Part shown: positions 23,963-33,654 of the stretch, piece after piece
Layout: the number at the start of each line of letters is the position of its first letter
Numbering within the stretch: the stretch's first letter is position 1
Source of the DNA: Bacteroidota bacterium
GTDB lineage: Bacteria > Bacteroidota > Bacteroidia > UKL13-3
DNA length: 60,911 nt
Assembly (NCBI GenBank): GCA_027484685.1
Contig: JAIXSO010000029.1
Coordinates: 1 to 60,911 of the forward strand
Direction: 5' to 3'
The notes under the pieces: generated by a model
What the model saw: only the letters and a program-made list of their open reading frames with translations
Databases searched by the model: none
What the model was told of the DNA's origin: nothing
Position numbers and translations under genes: made by a program

Positions 23963-26509
23963 ATGAAAAAGTTTTATTACCAATTATTGTCCGCTTTTAT
24001 ATTCTTCATATTTAATAATGTATATTCACAAAACATACAGTGGGCACAAAATATGGGTGAAAACCTAGGTTATGCAAGAGGAAATTCAATTGCTAACGAT
24101 AAATTCAATAATATTTATACAGTTGGAAGTTTTTCTAATCTAGGTTTTGATATTGATTTTGGAGTAGATACATCTTTATTAGGATATTCAGGCGGTGATG
24201 ATATTTTTATTTTAAAAAATAATACCTATGGAGAATTTTTATGGGCTAAGGGAATAGGTGGTAAAAGGCGTGAAAAAGCCTCATCAGTTTCTGTAGATGA
24301 TTCTGGAAATGTATATATTACAGGCACTTTTGAAGATACAGTTGATTTTAACCCTGGAGTTAATACTAATATTTTAACAGCAATTGGCACCAATATTTTT
24401 GTTTTAAAATTAAATACAAATGGCGATTTTGTTTGGGTAAAGAATATTCCAACGACTCTCATCAATAATAATCCATCAATAAAAATTAGCAACGATGGCA
24501 GTGTAATTGTTAGCGGAGATTTTTCAGGAAACCCTGACTTTGATCCAGGTAGTGGCGTTTTTAATTTAGGTACAAGTCTTACTATTACCTTGTTTGTTTT
24601 AAAATTAAATAATCAAGGAGAGTTTGTTTTTGCAAAAAAATTAGGATCAGGTAATAATTATGGTATGTGCCTTGATAATTCGGGGAATATTTATACAACA
24701 GGAAATTTTAATTCTAGTTCAGATTTTGATCCAGATTCTAGTGTCTTTAATTTGAATAGAACAGGAGCAAACGGTATTTATATTTCAAAATTAAATGCTA
24801 ATGGCAATTTTTTATGGGCAAAAAGTTTTAAAGGAAATAATTCAGGAATGGGATTTGATATTTTTGTAGATGATTCAAATAATGTTTATTCAACAGGTAC
24901 TTTTCGTGGAGTTTCTTATTTTAATCCTAATAACCAAAATGATAGTACCATTTCGGCAGGAAATACAGACGTTTATGCTTTAAAATTAGATTCAAATGGT
25001 AATTTTATTTGGGTGAATAAAATTGGTGGTAGTGGTGGTGATAATGCAAAATCAATTTTAACTGATAAAAACAATAATTTATTGTTATTAGGCTCATTTA
25101 ACAATATAGTTGATTTTGATCCCAGAATTGGAATTCAAAATAGAACAGCCAAAAGCAATGGAAATGATATTTTTTTACTTCAATTAAAAAGTAACGGCCA
25201 ATTTGTAAATGTAAAAATCATAGGAGGAGTTGGATCCGAAAATGGAAATGATTTAACCATCGATAATCAAAACTCAATTATTATTACGGGCAATTTATCA
25301 AGTATTAAGCCTGATTTTGATTCCATTCCTGGAAAATATTTTTTAAATGTAAAAGGTAGTGAGGATCTTTTTATTGCAAAATATTCGAATTGTAATTTAG
25401 AACTGATTAAATCTCCTGAAAACAGAACAATCACTAATGGTTCGAGTACTTTTTTTGTAGTTGGCTCTTCAAGTTCAACTTCCAATTATCAATGGCAATA
25501 TTTGAGTAAAAATGGATTTGAGAATTTACAAAATGATACTCAATTTATAGGTGTTTTAAACGACACTTTATTTATCAATAATGCAACTCAAAACTTAAAT
25601 AATTATAAACTTAGATGTATTATTTATAATGATGGTTGTAGCGTTATTTCTGATACAGCATCACTTAAAGTTGAGTGTGGTTACAAAATTACCAACCAAC
25701 CAACCAGTAAAATAGTTAGTAATGATAAATCTGCATTATTTTCAATTAGTATTGATAATGCTTTTGTGGATTTTCAATGGCAACAAAAAATTGGAAATTC
25801 TTTTATAAATGTAATGAACAACGAACAGTTTTTGGGGTCAAATAATGATAGTCTGACCATTAATAATGTTAATTTAAATCAAAACAATAGTAGCTTTAGA
25901 TGTTTAACATCGTTAAACAATTGTAAGTTGATAAGTGATACAGTTACACTTTCGGTTAGATGCGAAAAACTTATAAAAACTCAGCCAGTAAGTAGAGCAA
26001 TAAATCCAGGTGGAAGTATTATATATTATATAAATACCTTTAGCACAACCGCACTGTTTCAATGGCAAATGGGAGGCACAGCATCAGGTGATTATTTTAC
26101 GAGCCTTAGTCCATCTCCTTTTATAAAAGGTGTAAACGATGATTCATTGATAGTTTCAAACAGATATCCTTTACAAAATAACAAAGAAATATTCAGATGC
26201 ATAGTAACGGATAAAGGGTGTATTGATACCTCTAATAAGGTTTTAGTTTATTTTGTTGGAACTAATGAATTACAAACAAATAATTTGAAGGTTTTTCCAA
26301 ATCCAACCTCTGATTTCATTAATGTTGAGTTTAGTAATTTTGCTAATGAAGTTAAATATCGTTTAACTGATATAAGTGGGTTAGAAGTATTAACTGGAGT
26401 TTTGGATAATTCAAAAACAACCATCAATATTTCAAACTTAAACAACGGGATGTATTTTTTGACAATGTATAATGATGCTATGATTATTTATAAAATAATA
26501 AAGCAGTGA
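23963..26509 (+). CDS. SBBP-repeat secreted protein with T9SS type A sorting domain
   Basis: An 848-residue exported protein with a signal peptide (ends NVYSQ). Residues ~25-475 are a beta-propeller of SBBP-type repeats, each with the pattern G..D.F..K....G.F.WAK..G...........D..GN.Y.TG.F....DF.PG (for example DDIFILKNNTYGEFLWAKGI, VDDSGNVYITGTF). Three ~95-residue Ig-like repeats follow (~475-760), each with a cysteine pair and FQWQ or YQWQ. The last ~75 residues (LKVFPNPTSDFINVEF then LTDISGLEV, GMYFLTMYN) are a type A sorting domain that directs secretion through T9SS and surface attachment. The binding target is unknown. Confidence 0.85.
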   Translation: MKKFYYQLLSAFIFFIFNNVYSQNIQWAQNMGENLGYARGNSIANDKFNNIYTVGSFSNLGFDIDFGVDTSLLGYSGGDDIFILKNNTYGEFLWAKGIGGKRREKASSVSVDDSGNVYITGTFEDTVDFNPGVNTNILTAIGTNIFVLKLNTNGDFVWVKNIPTTLINNNPSIKISNDGSVIVSGDFSGNPDFDPGSGVFNLGTSLTITLFVLKLNNQGEFVFAKKLGSGNNYGMCLDNSGNIYTTGNFNSSSDFDPDSSVFNLNRTGANGIYISKLNANGNFLWAKSFKGNNSGMGFDIFVDDSNNVYSTGTFRGVSYFNPNNQNDSTISAGNTDVYALKLDSNGNFIWVNKIGGSGGDNAKSILTDKNNNLLLLGSFNNIVDFDPRIGIQNRTAKSNGNDIFLLQLKSNGQFVNVKIIGGVGSENGNDLTIDNQNSIIITGNLSSIKPDFDSIPGKYFLNVKGSEDLFIAKYSNCNLELIKSPENRTITNGSSTFFVVGSSSSTSNYQWQYLSKNGFENLQNDTQFIGVLNDTLFINNATQNLNNYKLRCIIYNDGCSVISDTASLKVECGYKITNQPTSKIVSNDKSALFSISIDNAFVDFQWQQKIGNSFINVMNNEQFLGSNNDSLTINNVNLNQNNSSFRCLTSLNNCKLISDTVTLSVRCEKLIKTQPVSRAINPGGSIIYYINTFSTTALFQWQMGGTASGDYFTSLSPSPFIKGVNDDSLIVSNRYPLQNNKEIFRCIVTDKGCIDTSNKVLVYFVGTNELQTNNLKVFPNPTSDFINVEFSNFANEVKYRLTDISGLEVLTGVLDNSKTTINISNLNNGMYFLTMYNDAMIIYKIIKQ

Positions 26510-26808
26510 TTTATATAACGATTAATAAAGCAGGAAAAATTTACATTCAACTTTAAAAGAAAGGTCGGCTTTTGATAAAAATCCGTAAATGAATAGGATT
26601 TAGCCTCCACAGGAGCCGCAACCTTCTAACGTCTTTAATAACAAGTTACTAAAAATCCCACTAGGGTAAAAAAGCCTGGTTTTGGCAAAGCGGTTCAGCT
26701 GTAATAAAATTAGTATTAATTTTTTTCAAATATTACACCGACCTTTCAAGGGCAAATGTACATTATTTTATGGCTAATATAAAATAGATACCTTTAGTTT
26801 TTTAGTTA
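26510..26808. other. 298-bp intergenic region with possible structured RNA
   Basis: Holds copy 2 of the 53-bp element (26563-26615, hairpin CTCC-ACA-GGAG). A 10-bp inverted pair, GAAAGGTCGG (26559-26568) and CCGACCTTTC (26738-26747), encloses about 170 bp containing the CCTGGTTTTGGCAAAGCGG segment. This could close a larger structure. No gene is seen. Confidence 0.45.
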
Positions 26809-27549
26809 TTAGGCATTAATCATTTCTAGTAAAGTACTGATTTTTTCGCCTGATACACCTATTTGTATGTTTTTATTTACTACTAAATAACCACCATCCG
26901 ACTTGATGTATTCTGTTATGTAATTGGTATTAACAATATACGATTTATGGCATCTAAAAAACATCAAATGATTGGCTAACACGTCTTCAAAATATTTTAA
27001 ATTCCTACTTGCTAAAATTTGAGAACCATCTTTTAAATATATTTCGGTATAGGCTCTATCACCTTTAAAATAAATAACCTCAGCAGGTTCTAAAAACCTA
27101 ATTCCATTCATTTGCGGAATACCAATTTTTTTTGCACCCTCTTTACTTAACTGATGTTTTAGTAATTGATAGGTATAATTATTTTTTTCTTGCTTACTTT
27201 TTGCTCTGTTTACAGCATCAATTAAGTGCTGAAACATAATTGGTTTTAAAAGATAATCAACTGCTTGTAACTTAAAGGCATCAATGGCATATTGATTATA
27301 AGCAGTGGTAAAAATTATATCAAAGTTTATCTCATCTGCTTCAAAAAAATCAATTAATTCTAATCCACTATGTCCTGGCATTTCTATATCTAAAAATACC
27401 AATTCTGGTTGGTGTTTTTTTATGGCTTTAACACCATTAGGTAAATCATCGCAAACAGCCAAAATTTCTACATCTGCGCAGTAATTAGCAAGCATAGCTG
27501 TTAGCAATTGTCTTGCTTTGTTTTCATCGTCAATTATTATGGCTTTCAT
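26809..27549 (-). CDS. LytTR-type response regulator
   Basis: A 246-residue two-component regulator. The receiver domain (~1-120) has acidic D7/D8, phospho-acceptor D54 in LVFLDIEMPG, the conserved Thr of IIFTTAYNQYA and Lys of DYLLKP. The C-terminal LytTR DNA-binding domain (~145-246) has IRFLEPAEVIYFKGDRAYTE and FFRCHKSYIVNTNYI. LytTR regulators bind short imperfect direct repeats upstream of target promoters. It lies 67 bp after the propeller-type histidine kinase gene on the same strand and is certainly its partner. The pair sits among surface-protein genes, which makes those genes likely targets (inference). Confidence 0.93.
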   Translation of the reverse strand: MKAIIIDDENKARQLLTAMLANYCADVEILAVCDDLPNGVKAIKKHQPELVFLDIEMPGHSGLELIDFFEADEINFDIIFTTAYNQYAIDAFKLQAVDYLLKPIMFQHLIDAVNRAKSKQEKNNYTYQLLKHQLSKEGAKKIGIPQMNGIRFLEPAEVIYFKGDRAYTEIYLKDGSQILASRNLKYFEDVLANHLMFFRCHKSYIVNTNYITEYIKSDGGYLVVNKNIQIGVSGEKISTLLEMINA

Positions 27550-27616
27550 TAGGTTTCAAATATAAAATCAAAGTATATTAAAATTTAGGTATATTTTACT
27601 TAAGTGTTCTTTGATT

Positions 27617-30517
27617 TTACAAAACACTTAATGGTATTTTTAGAACCACCAAAGTACCTTCTGCAATGCCATTTTTATCAAATTTATCAGTGGTGTTTAC
27701 CCCAATTTCAGTAGTTTGTTTATTTAATAATGTCAATCGTTTTTGATTAGCTTCAGTAGAAAAGGAATTGAATTTATGGTCTTTAATGGAGTTAAGCTCA
27801 TTGGCTTTTTTTCGCCCTACGCCATTGTCATCCACTTTTATTATTAAAAATTGAGAATCTTGTTCAAACACAACACTTAAGTTTCTATTTGTTTTTTTAT
27901 GCAGTAATCCATGTTTTAAAGCGTTTTCTACATAAGGCTGAATTAACATAGAAGGAATTTTTATATCGTTAACTTTTAAATTTGGTGCAATGGTTATTTC
28001 ATAGTTTAAACTGTCTTCAAAACGCATTTTTTCGAGAGATAAATAAAGTTGAAGTGTTTCAATTTCATCGGCCAAAGTTACAGTTTCACTATTGCTCATA
28101 TCTAATATTTTGCGTGTTAACATGGAGAATTGAGCCAAATAATTAGAAGCATTTTCTTTATCGTTTAGGTAAATATATGATTGGATGGTATTTAAAGCAT
28201 TGAAAATAAAATGAGGATTCATTTGTGATTTAATAGAAGACAACATTGATTTTTGTAAATCTGTCTCTAATTTATTTTTTTCAATAAGTAGTTTACTCTG
28301 CCTGTTTATAAGCTTTAAACGGTATTTATAAATTGCAAAAAATAAAGCAGCTAATAATAAAAACACAATGATTAAAAACCATACTTGCTGCCAAATAGGA
28401 TACGAAATTTGGAATGATACATGGGCAATTGGTGAAAAATATTGACCATCGATACAAGTTTTAAATTGTATAAAATAATTACCTGGCGATAATGATGAAA
28501 GTGATAATATGCGCGCACCTTTTTCAAATAATTGCCAATTGCTATTATTAATTTTATAAAATATTTGAAGTCTGTTTTCGCTCGAAAACCAAGGTGTAGC
28601 AAAGTTAATGGTTATATTATTTTGGTTGTATTTTAAATCATTCAATACAGTTTGGCTCAGTATTTTATCGTTAACTTTTATGCTTTCAATAAATAAATTG
28701 GGTACTTTAGGTATATTAAGATCTTGATTAATGGGTGATTGTATAACACCTTCATTGCTGGCTACATATAAAAAATTGTTGTTAAAAGCAATGTCGTTTA
28801 GTTCATTATAAAAAAACGAATTTGACTTAAAATGATTTTTAAGTTCAAAATTTGATAGGTTAATGGTATATAAATTATTATCGCTTATAAGCCATATTTT
28901 ACCTTGCCAATACCTTATTTTATTGATGGTTTGGTTAATAATACTATTGCTTTTATTCCAAATTTTTACTGCTTTATTATTTACAATCATTAACACACCT
29001 TGGTTATAAGTGCTTGCGTATAAAGTATCTTTATGAATAAATAAATCACTTGCAGCTATTGGTGTACCGTTTAATTGTATTTCTGAAATTTTATGTTCAG
29101 TAATACTTAATAAGCCTTTTGCACTTGCAACATATAAGGTTGAAAAATCAGTTGATATTTCAATGGCTTTTGTGCGAGAAGTAAACTCTTTTAAATCAAA
29201 AATATTACAACAAAATAAATTGCTTGTACTTTTAGTACTGTAAAAACTACTCCAATTACTTTGCTGTTTATGCTTTATGATATTAGCTAACGAAGAGGAT
29301 GCTGCCAATAAATATTCATTATGCTCACCCAAACAAACGTCTTTAGCTGCTAAGTTAAAATTGAAGTCCTTTTTTTTATTACTCAATCCATATACCTTAT
29401 CTGCTCCAATTATATAACGATTATTAATTGAATCGAATTTTATAAAATTCACTCTATGTAAAATATCTGTTTTAAATATTTGCTTAAACTCGTTGTGACT
29501 TGAATTCAGTTGGCCAACTTCTCCAGAACTTGTTCCGGCAACAATTTGATGGTTTATATTATTAATAGTAGTAATGTTTTCATTATTAAAGTTAATTTGT
29601 TTACTATGTAAATCTTCTATAATATAAATTCCGTTATTGGTGGTGCTAATCCAATAGGCGCCATTCCTATCTTTAATAACTGCCGATATGCTGTTGTTTT
29701 TGAATAATGGTTGTTCAAATTGCATGGGTTTTAACCGGATATTATAAATAAAACAGCCAGCTGTAGTATTAATCCAAAGTAATGAATCGTTTGTAATATT
29801 CAAGGTTTGAATTAAGGCTGTTTGATTAAATAATTTTGTTTCGGTAAAGGTTGGGAATAATTGAAATAAAATTGCGTCAGCACTTGATTTATTTATAAAA
29901 AAAACATGGTTTTTATTAATAGCAAATGCGGCTCCTGACTTACTGTTTTTATTATCAAAAGTATTATTCAATATTTTTTTGCCATTAATTATTTTACTTA
30001 ATTTATTGTTTTCAATTATATAATAGTTGTTTTTATATAAGAATGAATTTACAAAATCTTTTATTCCAATACTATCTTTTAAAACAAGCTGTTTGTTATA
30101 TATGTACAACATGCTATTTGAAATAATAAAGATGTCGTTTTGGTTGTTTATATACGTTAGGTTAAAAGTTCCTGTGTTTTTTACTTCAGGATAAACCATA
30201 GAATCGTTTAAAACATAAAAATGTTGTCCAGTAAAATTTTGACACCAAATACGTCCAATACCGTCAATTATTATATTAGAAACTGCTGTGCCGTTCATTT
30301 TGGCATGTGTATAAACTACCGTGTTTTTTCCATCAAAACGTACTAAACCCTTTTCGGTTCCAAGCCAAATAAATCCATTTTTATCTTCTTTCAAATCGTA
30401 AATGGTATTTGAAGGAAGGCCGTTGTATTTGTTTATATGCCTAAAAACGGGTTGCTGCGCAAAGTTTATTTTAGCTAATAAACCTAATGCCAAAAGTAAG
30501 TGAAGCTTTATTCTCAT
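27617..30517 (-). CDS. Propeller-sensor histidine kinase (Reg_prop / Y_Y_Y / LytS-type kinase)
   Basis: A 966-residue inner-membrane sensor kinase. A signal peptide is followed by a large periplasmic region of two-component propeller repeats starting FRHINKYNGLPSNTIYDLKE with DKNGFIWLGTEKGL. Then come a Y_Y_Y domain (~625-695: FYKINNSNWQLF, LSPGNYFIQFKTC), one transmembrane helix near 700-722 (VWFLIIVFLLLAALFFAIY), a linker coiled coil, and a LytS-type His kinase domain with phosphorylated His in QMNPHFIFNALNTIQSY (~765). The ATP site has PSMLIQPYVENALKHG and DDNGVGR. It lacks the fused response regulator of hybrid systems; the separate LytTR regulator follows. The ligand is unknown. Confidence 0.92.
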   Translation of the reverse strand: MRIKLHLLLALGLLAKINFAQQPVFRHINKYNGLPSNTIYDLKEDKNGFIWLGTEKGLVRFDGKNTVVYTHAKMNGTAVSNIIIDGIGRIWCQNFTGQHFYVLNDSMVYPEVKNTGTFNLTYINNQNDIFIISNSMLYIYNKQLVLKDSIGIKDFVNSFLYKNNYYIIENNKLSKIINGKKILNNTFDNKNSKSGAAFAINKNHVFFINKSSADAILFQLFPTFTETKLFNQTALIQTLNITNDSLLWINTTAGCFIYNIRLKPMQFEQPLFKNNSISAVIKDRNGAYWISTTNNGIYIIEDLHSKQINFNNENITTINNINHQIVAGTSSGEVGQLNSSHNEFKQIFKTDILHRVNFIKFDSINNRYIIGADKVYGLSNKKKDFNFNLAAKDVCLGEHNEYLLAASSSLANIIKHKQQSNWSSFYSTKSTSNLFCCNIFDLKEFTSRTKAIEISTDFSTLYVASAKGLLSITEHKISEIQLNGTPIAASDLFIHKDTLYASTYNQGVLMIVNNKAVKIWNKSNSIINQTINKIRYWQGKIWLISDNNLYTINLSNFELKNHFKSNSFFYNELNDIAFNNNFLYVASNEGVIQSPINQDLNIPKVPNLFIESIKVNDKILSQTVLNDLKYNQNNITINFATPWFSSENRLQIFYKINNSNWQLFEKGARILSLSSLSPGNYFIQFKTCIDGQYFSPIAHVSFQISYPIWQQVWFLIIVFLLLAALFFAIYKYRLKLINRQSKLLIEKNKLETDLQKSMLSSIKSQMNPHFIFNALNTIQSYIYLNDKENASNYLAQFSMLTRKILDMSNSETVTLADEIETLQLYLSLEKMRFEDSLNYEITIAPNLKVNDIKIPSMLIQPYVENALKHGLLHKKTNRNLSVVFEQDSQFLIIKVDDNGVGRKKANELNSIKDHKFNSFSTEANQKRLTLLNKQTTEIGVNTTDKFDKNGIAEGTLVVLKIPLSVL

Positions 30518-30697
30518 TAATATTTCAAAAGTACAATTTGTTAGCTATTAGCATAATATTTGGTAAAATGAAAAGGCACTTTAGTAAAATGAATAATTTA
30601 GAATTTGTATAAAGTAACTTTGTCTAATTTACAATTAATTGCTAGTGCATACAACTTATTTTATTTCTAATTTTCCTTTAGTTTAATACTTAAGCTA

Positions 30698-30713
30698 TTT
30701 GTCAAATCAAAAC
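30698..30713 (+). promoter_or_regulatory. Conserved upstream element TTTGTCAAATCAAAAC, copy 1
   Basis: Identical 16-mers occur here and at 32443, and a 15-base match at 33655. The AATCAAAA core ends 72 bp before the ATG at 30785. The leaders downstream of the element are unrelated in sequence, so its conservation and fixed spacing suggest a promoter or activator site rather than simple duplication. It is followed by TATATTTTG. Confidence 0.6.
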
Positions 30714-30784
30714 TATATTTTGTAAAAGATACTGTAAAATAAAATTTCAGCTCTTGAAATTCGTGACTTTAAAAATAACAAAAT

Positions 30785-32299
30785 ATGAAAAAAAAATTAT
30801 TAGCAATAATGCTATTTGTAGCTTTACAATCTTTTGCACAAGTACCAACAATTGGTCTTATTAACAGATGGAATTTTGATGGCAACTTAAACAATGAAAT
30901 TTCGACAGGAGTTGATTTGGATTCAAATGAAAATGTACACTTTGGAAGAGATAGATTTGGAAATGCAAATGGTGCTTTGTATAGTATTTATGGTAATGGA
31001 CCATCAGTTAGTGGTATTGGAAATTCAACAAATATTCCTCAAGGAAATTCATCTTTTACCATTTCTTTTTGGATGTATTGCCGCCCTAGCGATAATGTTA
31101 CATGGTTTAGTTTTGGAAAAGATTCTGCATTGGGGTCATTTAACGCCATTACTAGAACAAATTACATAGAAGTTGGTATTACCAAAGATTTTAGAGCAGC
31201 TTACACCACTACTTTAAATGGTAAATGGCGTCATATTCTATTTTCTTATAATGGAACTGAACTTCAAATATACGAAGGCAATACCATGATTGATGCTTTT
31301 ACCATCAATTTAAAAACTAGTGGCAATATGTTGAAATTATTTTGTGGAATTGATGGATTCTTTAATTCAGATAGTGAACGTTTAATTGATGATTTGTATT
31401 TTTACAATCGTGTTTTATCTGGCGTAGAAAAAACACAATTAGCTAATACTGGAAGTAGTTGTAACAATTACTTTTTTTTCCTTAGAAATACAACAAATGC
31501 GAGTGTTGCTGGCAAAAATGACGGGCAAGCGCAATTTTCTTTTAGTGGACCGGCTTATCCGTTTGTAGCAAATTTAACTTTACCAAATACCACTATTCCA
31601 AAGCAAGCCACAATTAATAATGCAGATGATTTTTTTATTGATAGTTTAGAAGCTGGAAATTATACTGTTAGTTTGGTAGGAGTTGGAAATTGTATAGAAT
31701 CTAAATCATTTACAATTGGCGTGCAGCCTCCACCACCATGCGATATAGATTTAGAGACAATACCTTATGAAATAACCGATGCAAGTTCAAATACTAACTG
31801 TGATGGTGTAGTAAAATTAGATGTTAATACATCAAAACAAGGTCAGCCAATTGCTTTTGAAGGAAGAATTGAAGTAAAGCATTTAGAAGGCCCAACTAAT
31901 TTTGGAATATTTGACAGAAATCCCGATAGCATTGCTGCATTATGTGCAGGTAAATATAAAGCCATTATAACAGCAATAACAACGCGAGATAAGGTAGGAG
32001 ACACAAGATTGACTTGTGCTGATACAGTTGAGTTCACAATTGCTGCCAAAACAACAAGTATTAATGAATTAACAATAAACAAAGTGAGTATTTACCCAAA
32101 TCCTGCAAGTACTGCTTTGCAAATAAATAGTGGAAAGGAAATTAAAATAGCAGTTATAATAAATAATTTAGGACAAATTACTGAGGTTGATATAAAAAAT
32201 AATTCAATAGAAATTGGTAACTTATTAGGAGGTATTTATATACTTCAAACCAAGGATGTTTTTGGAAATTTATACACCAATAAATTTATAAAAGAGTAA
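30785..32299 (+). CDS. LamG/concanavalin-like secreted protein with T9SS type A sorting domain
   Basis: A 504-residue exported protein with a signal peptide (ends QSFAQ). Residues ~25-215 are a LamG/laminin-G-like jelly roll (GLINRWNFDGNLNNEI at the start; FTISFWMYCRPSDN, WRHILFSYNGTELQIYEGN, LIDDLYFYNRVLS), a fold that usually binds carbohydrate. The middle (~215-420) holds beta-sandwich sequence with cysteines. The last ~75 residues (VSIYPNPASTALQINSG, GGIYILQTKD, ending NKFIKE) are a T9SS sorting domain. It is transcribed divergently from the sensor-kinase gene. A hairpin terminator follows. Confidence 0.85.
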   Translation: MKKKLLAIMLFVALQSFAQVPTIGLINRWNFDGNLNNEISTGVDLDSNENVHFGRDRFGNANGALYSIYGNGPSVSGIGNSTNIPQGNSSFTISFWMYCRPSDNVTWFSFGKDSALGSFNAITRTNYIEVGITKDFRAAYTTTLNGKWRHILFSYNGTELQIYEGNTMIDAFTINLKTSGNMLKLFCGIDGFFNSDSERLIDDLYFYNRVLSGVEKTQLANTGSSCNNYFFFLRNTTNASVAGKNDGQAQFSFSGPAYPFVANLTLPNTTIPKQATINNADDFFIDSLEAGNYTVSLVGVGNCIESKSFTIGVQPPPPCDIDLETIPYEITDASSNTNCDGVVKLDVNTSKQGQPIAFEGRIEVKHLEGPTNFGIFDRNPDSIAALCAGKYKAIITAITTRDKVGDTRLTCADTVEFTIAAKTTSINELTINKVSIYPNPASTALQINSGKEIKIAVIINNLGQITEVDIKNNSIEIGNLLGGIYILQTKDVFGNLYTNKFIKE

Positions 32300-32327
32300 A
32301 AGTTAGTGGTTCGTTTTCATATAAAAT

Positions 32328-32353
32328 GCTCAATCGAAAGGTTGGGCTTTTTT
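32328..32353 (+). terminator. Terminator after the first LamG gene
   Basis: GCTCAATC-GAAA-GGTTGGGC followed by a T-run, with a GNRA-type tetraloop. A near-identical terminator follows the next gene. Confidence 0.85.
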
Positions 32354-32442
32354 GTTTTTATGACTATTGTATAAGTTTATAAATTAAGATGTTATGTGTT
32401 TTATTAATGTAGATACTATTTGTAAAACTTTTAAATAAGGTT

Positions 32443-32458
32443 TTTGTCAAATCAAAAC
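32443..32458 (+). promoter_or_regulatory. Conserved upstream element TTTGTCAAATCAAAAC, copy 2
   Basis: Identical to copy 1. AATCAAAA ends 71 bp before the ATG at 32529, which supports that ATG over an upstream start at 32487. It is followed by TAGGTTATGTAAAA, similar to the TATATTTTGTAAAA after copy 1. Confidence 0.6.
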
Positions 32459-32528
32459 TAGGTTATGTAAAAACTTTCACAATTTATTGATTCTGATTTT
32501 CCAATTTTGTTGCATAATAATCTATACA

Positions 32529-33521
32529 ATGATAAAAATAATTACAACAGTATTTGCAATTTGTGCATCAGCAAGCCTTTTTGGGCAAACAGTTCCAACC
32601 AATGGTTTAGTAGGAAGATACTCTTTCGATGAAAATTTTAACGATGCATCGGGTAATAACCGACATTTAATTTATGTATCAAAAACTAGCTCTGATCAAA
32701 GTTTTAGGTTGTCCGATACCAGTAAAATTGGTAAATCATTAGCAGCTTTTGATAAAGATATTTTTTCGGCATTATATCATCCATCAAATGATTTTAATTT
32801 TACCAATACATTTTCTGCTAGTGTATGGGCGCAGCCAACGGCAAATATGCTTCAAAATGGTTTTATATTTGTAAATAGAGCCAATATATCTAATGGTAAT
32901 GGAGGTGTTTCTATATACAATAATTATGCACTATGGATATCGAATATTGATAGAAAAATCCATTTTACTTGTAATGATGTAATTGTATCGTCTACTACTT
33001 TAACTCAAAACTATAACTGGTACCATATAGCTGTTAGCTATAATAATGGGGTAGGTAAGATATATGTAAATGGCATATTAGAAAGTACAAATACCAGTTT
33101 TCCTGCCATTATAAATACTTATGGTAATGGCACATATTTTAACAAAGACTATTTAATGGTAGGAGGATTATTTGAAAATGGGCAATCGCAATACAATTCT
33201 TTTATGGATGAATTGTATATTTATAATAGAGAGCTCAGTCAACAAGAGGTTGCAAATATTCATAATGGTAATTCTTCTAGTATTGAAAACATAAAAACTA
33301 GCATAATAAATGTATTTCCAAACCCAACCAAAAATAAATTAAATATAAAAAGTGATGTTGAAATTAAAGAAGTAATTACCATAAATAGCATGGGACAAAT
33401 TTCTGAGTTTGATATCATAAACAACTCAGTTGATATTGGCAATTTACCAATAGGAATATACATCATTCAAATTAAAGATGAAAAAGGAAATTTATATACC
33501 AAAAAGTTTGTTAAAGAATAA
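32529..33521 (+). CDS. LamG-domain secreted protein with T9SS sorting domain (paralogue)
   Basis: A 330-residue exported protein. The start chosen is ATG 32529, giving a proper signal peptide (MIKIITTVFAICASASLFG-Q); the earlier start at 32487 would put 14 extra hydrophobic residues in front and breaks the constant leader length. A LamG fold spans ~20-245 (GLVGRYSFDENFNDASGNNR, FSASVWAQPT, WYHIAVSYNNGVGKIYVNGI, FMDELYIYNRELSQQEV). A T9SS type A domain ends the protein (INVFPNPTKNKLNIKSD, PIGIYIIQIKDEKGN, ending KKFVKE). It resembles the previous gene in its ends, promoter element and terminator, but lacks the middle domain, so it is a tandem paralogue. Confidence 0.82.
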   Translation: MIKIITTVFAICASASLFGQTVPTNGLVGRYSFDENFNDASGNNRHLIYVSKTSSDQSFRLSDTSKIGKSLAAFDKDIFSALYHPSNDFNFTNTFSASVWAQPTANMLQNGFIFVNRANISNGNGGVSIYNNYALWISNIDRKIHFTCNDVIVSSTTLTQNYNWYHIAVSYNNGVGKIYVNGILESTNTSFPAIINTYGNGTYFNKDYLMVGGLFENGQSQYNSFMDELYIYNRELSQQEVANIHNGNSSSIENIKTSIINVFPNPTKNKLNIKSDVEIKEVITINSMGQISEFDIINNSVDIGNLPIGIYIIQIKDEKGNLYTKKFVKE

Positions 33522-33548
33522 AGGTTAGTAGTTAGTTTTCATATGAAG

Positions 33549-33575
33549 GCTCAACCGAAAGGTTGGGCTTTTTTT
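33549..33575 (+). terminator. Terminator after the second LamG gene
   Basis: GCTCAACC-GAAA-GGTTGGGC followed by seven Ts. Relative to the terminator at 32328 it carries a single T-to-C change that turns a G-T pair into G-C, keeping the stem. Confidence 0.87.
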
Positions 33576-33654
33576 GTTTTTAATTCCTGTATTTATTGTC
33601 ATTATACATTGTTTTAGCGAATAGTCATTTTTAGTAAAATTTAAAAATTAGGGT

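Noticed and set aside
26581-26720. Cobalamin-type riboswitch, considered from the GC-richer segment after a T9SS gene
   Set aside because: The conserved B12-box sequence is not present and the downstream plus-strand region has no transport or vitamin gene.
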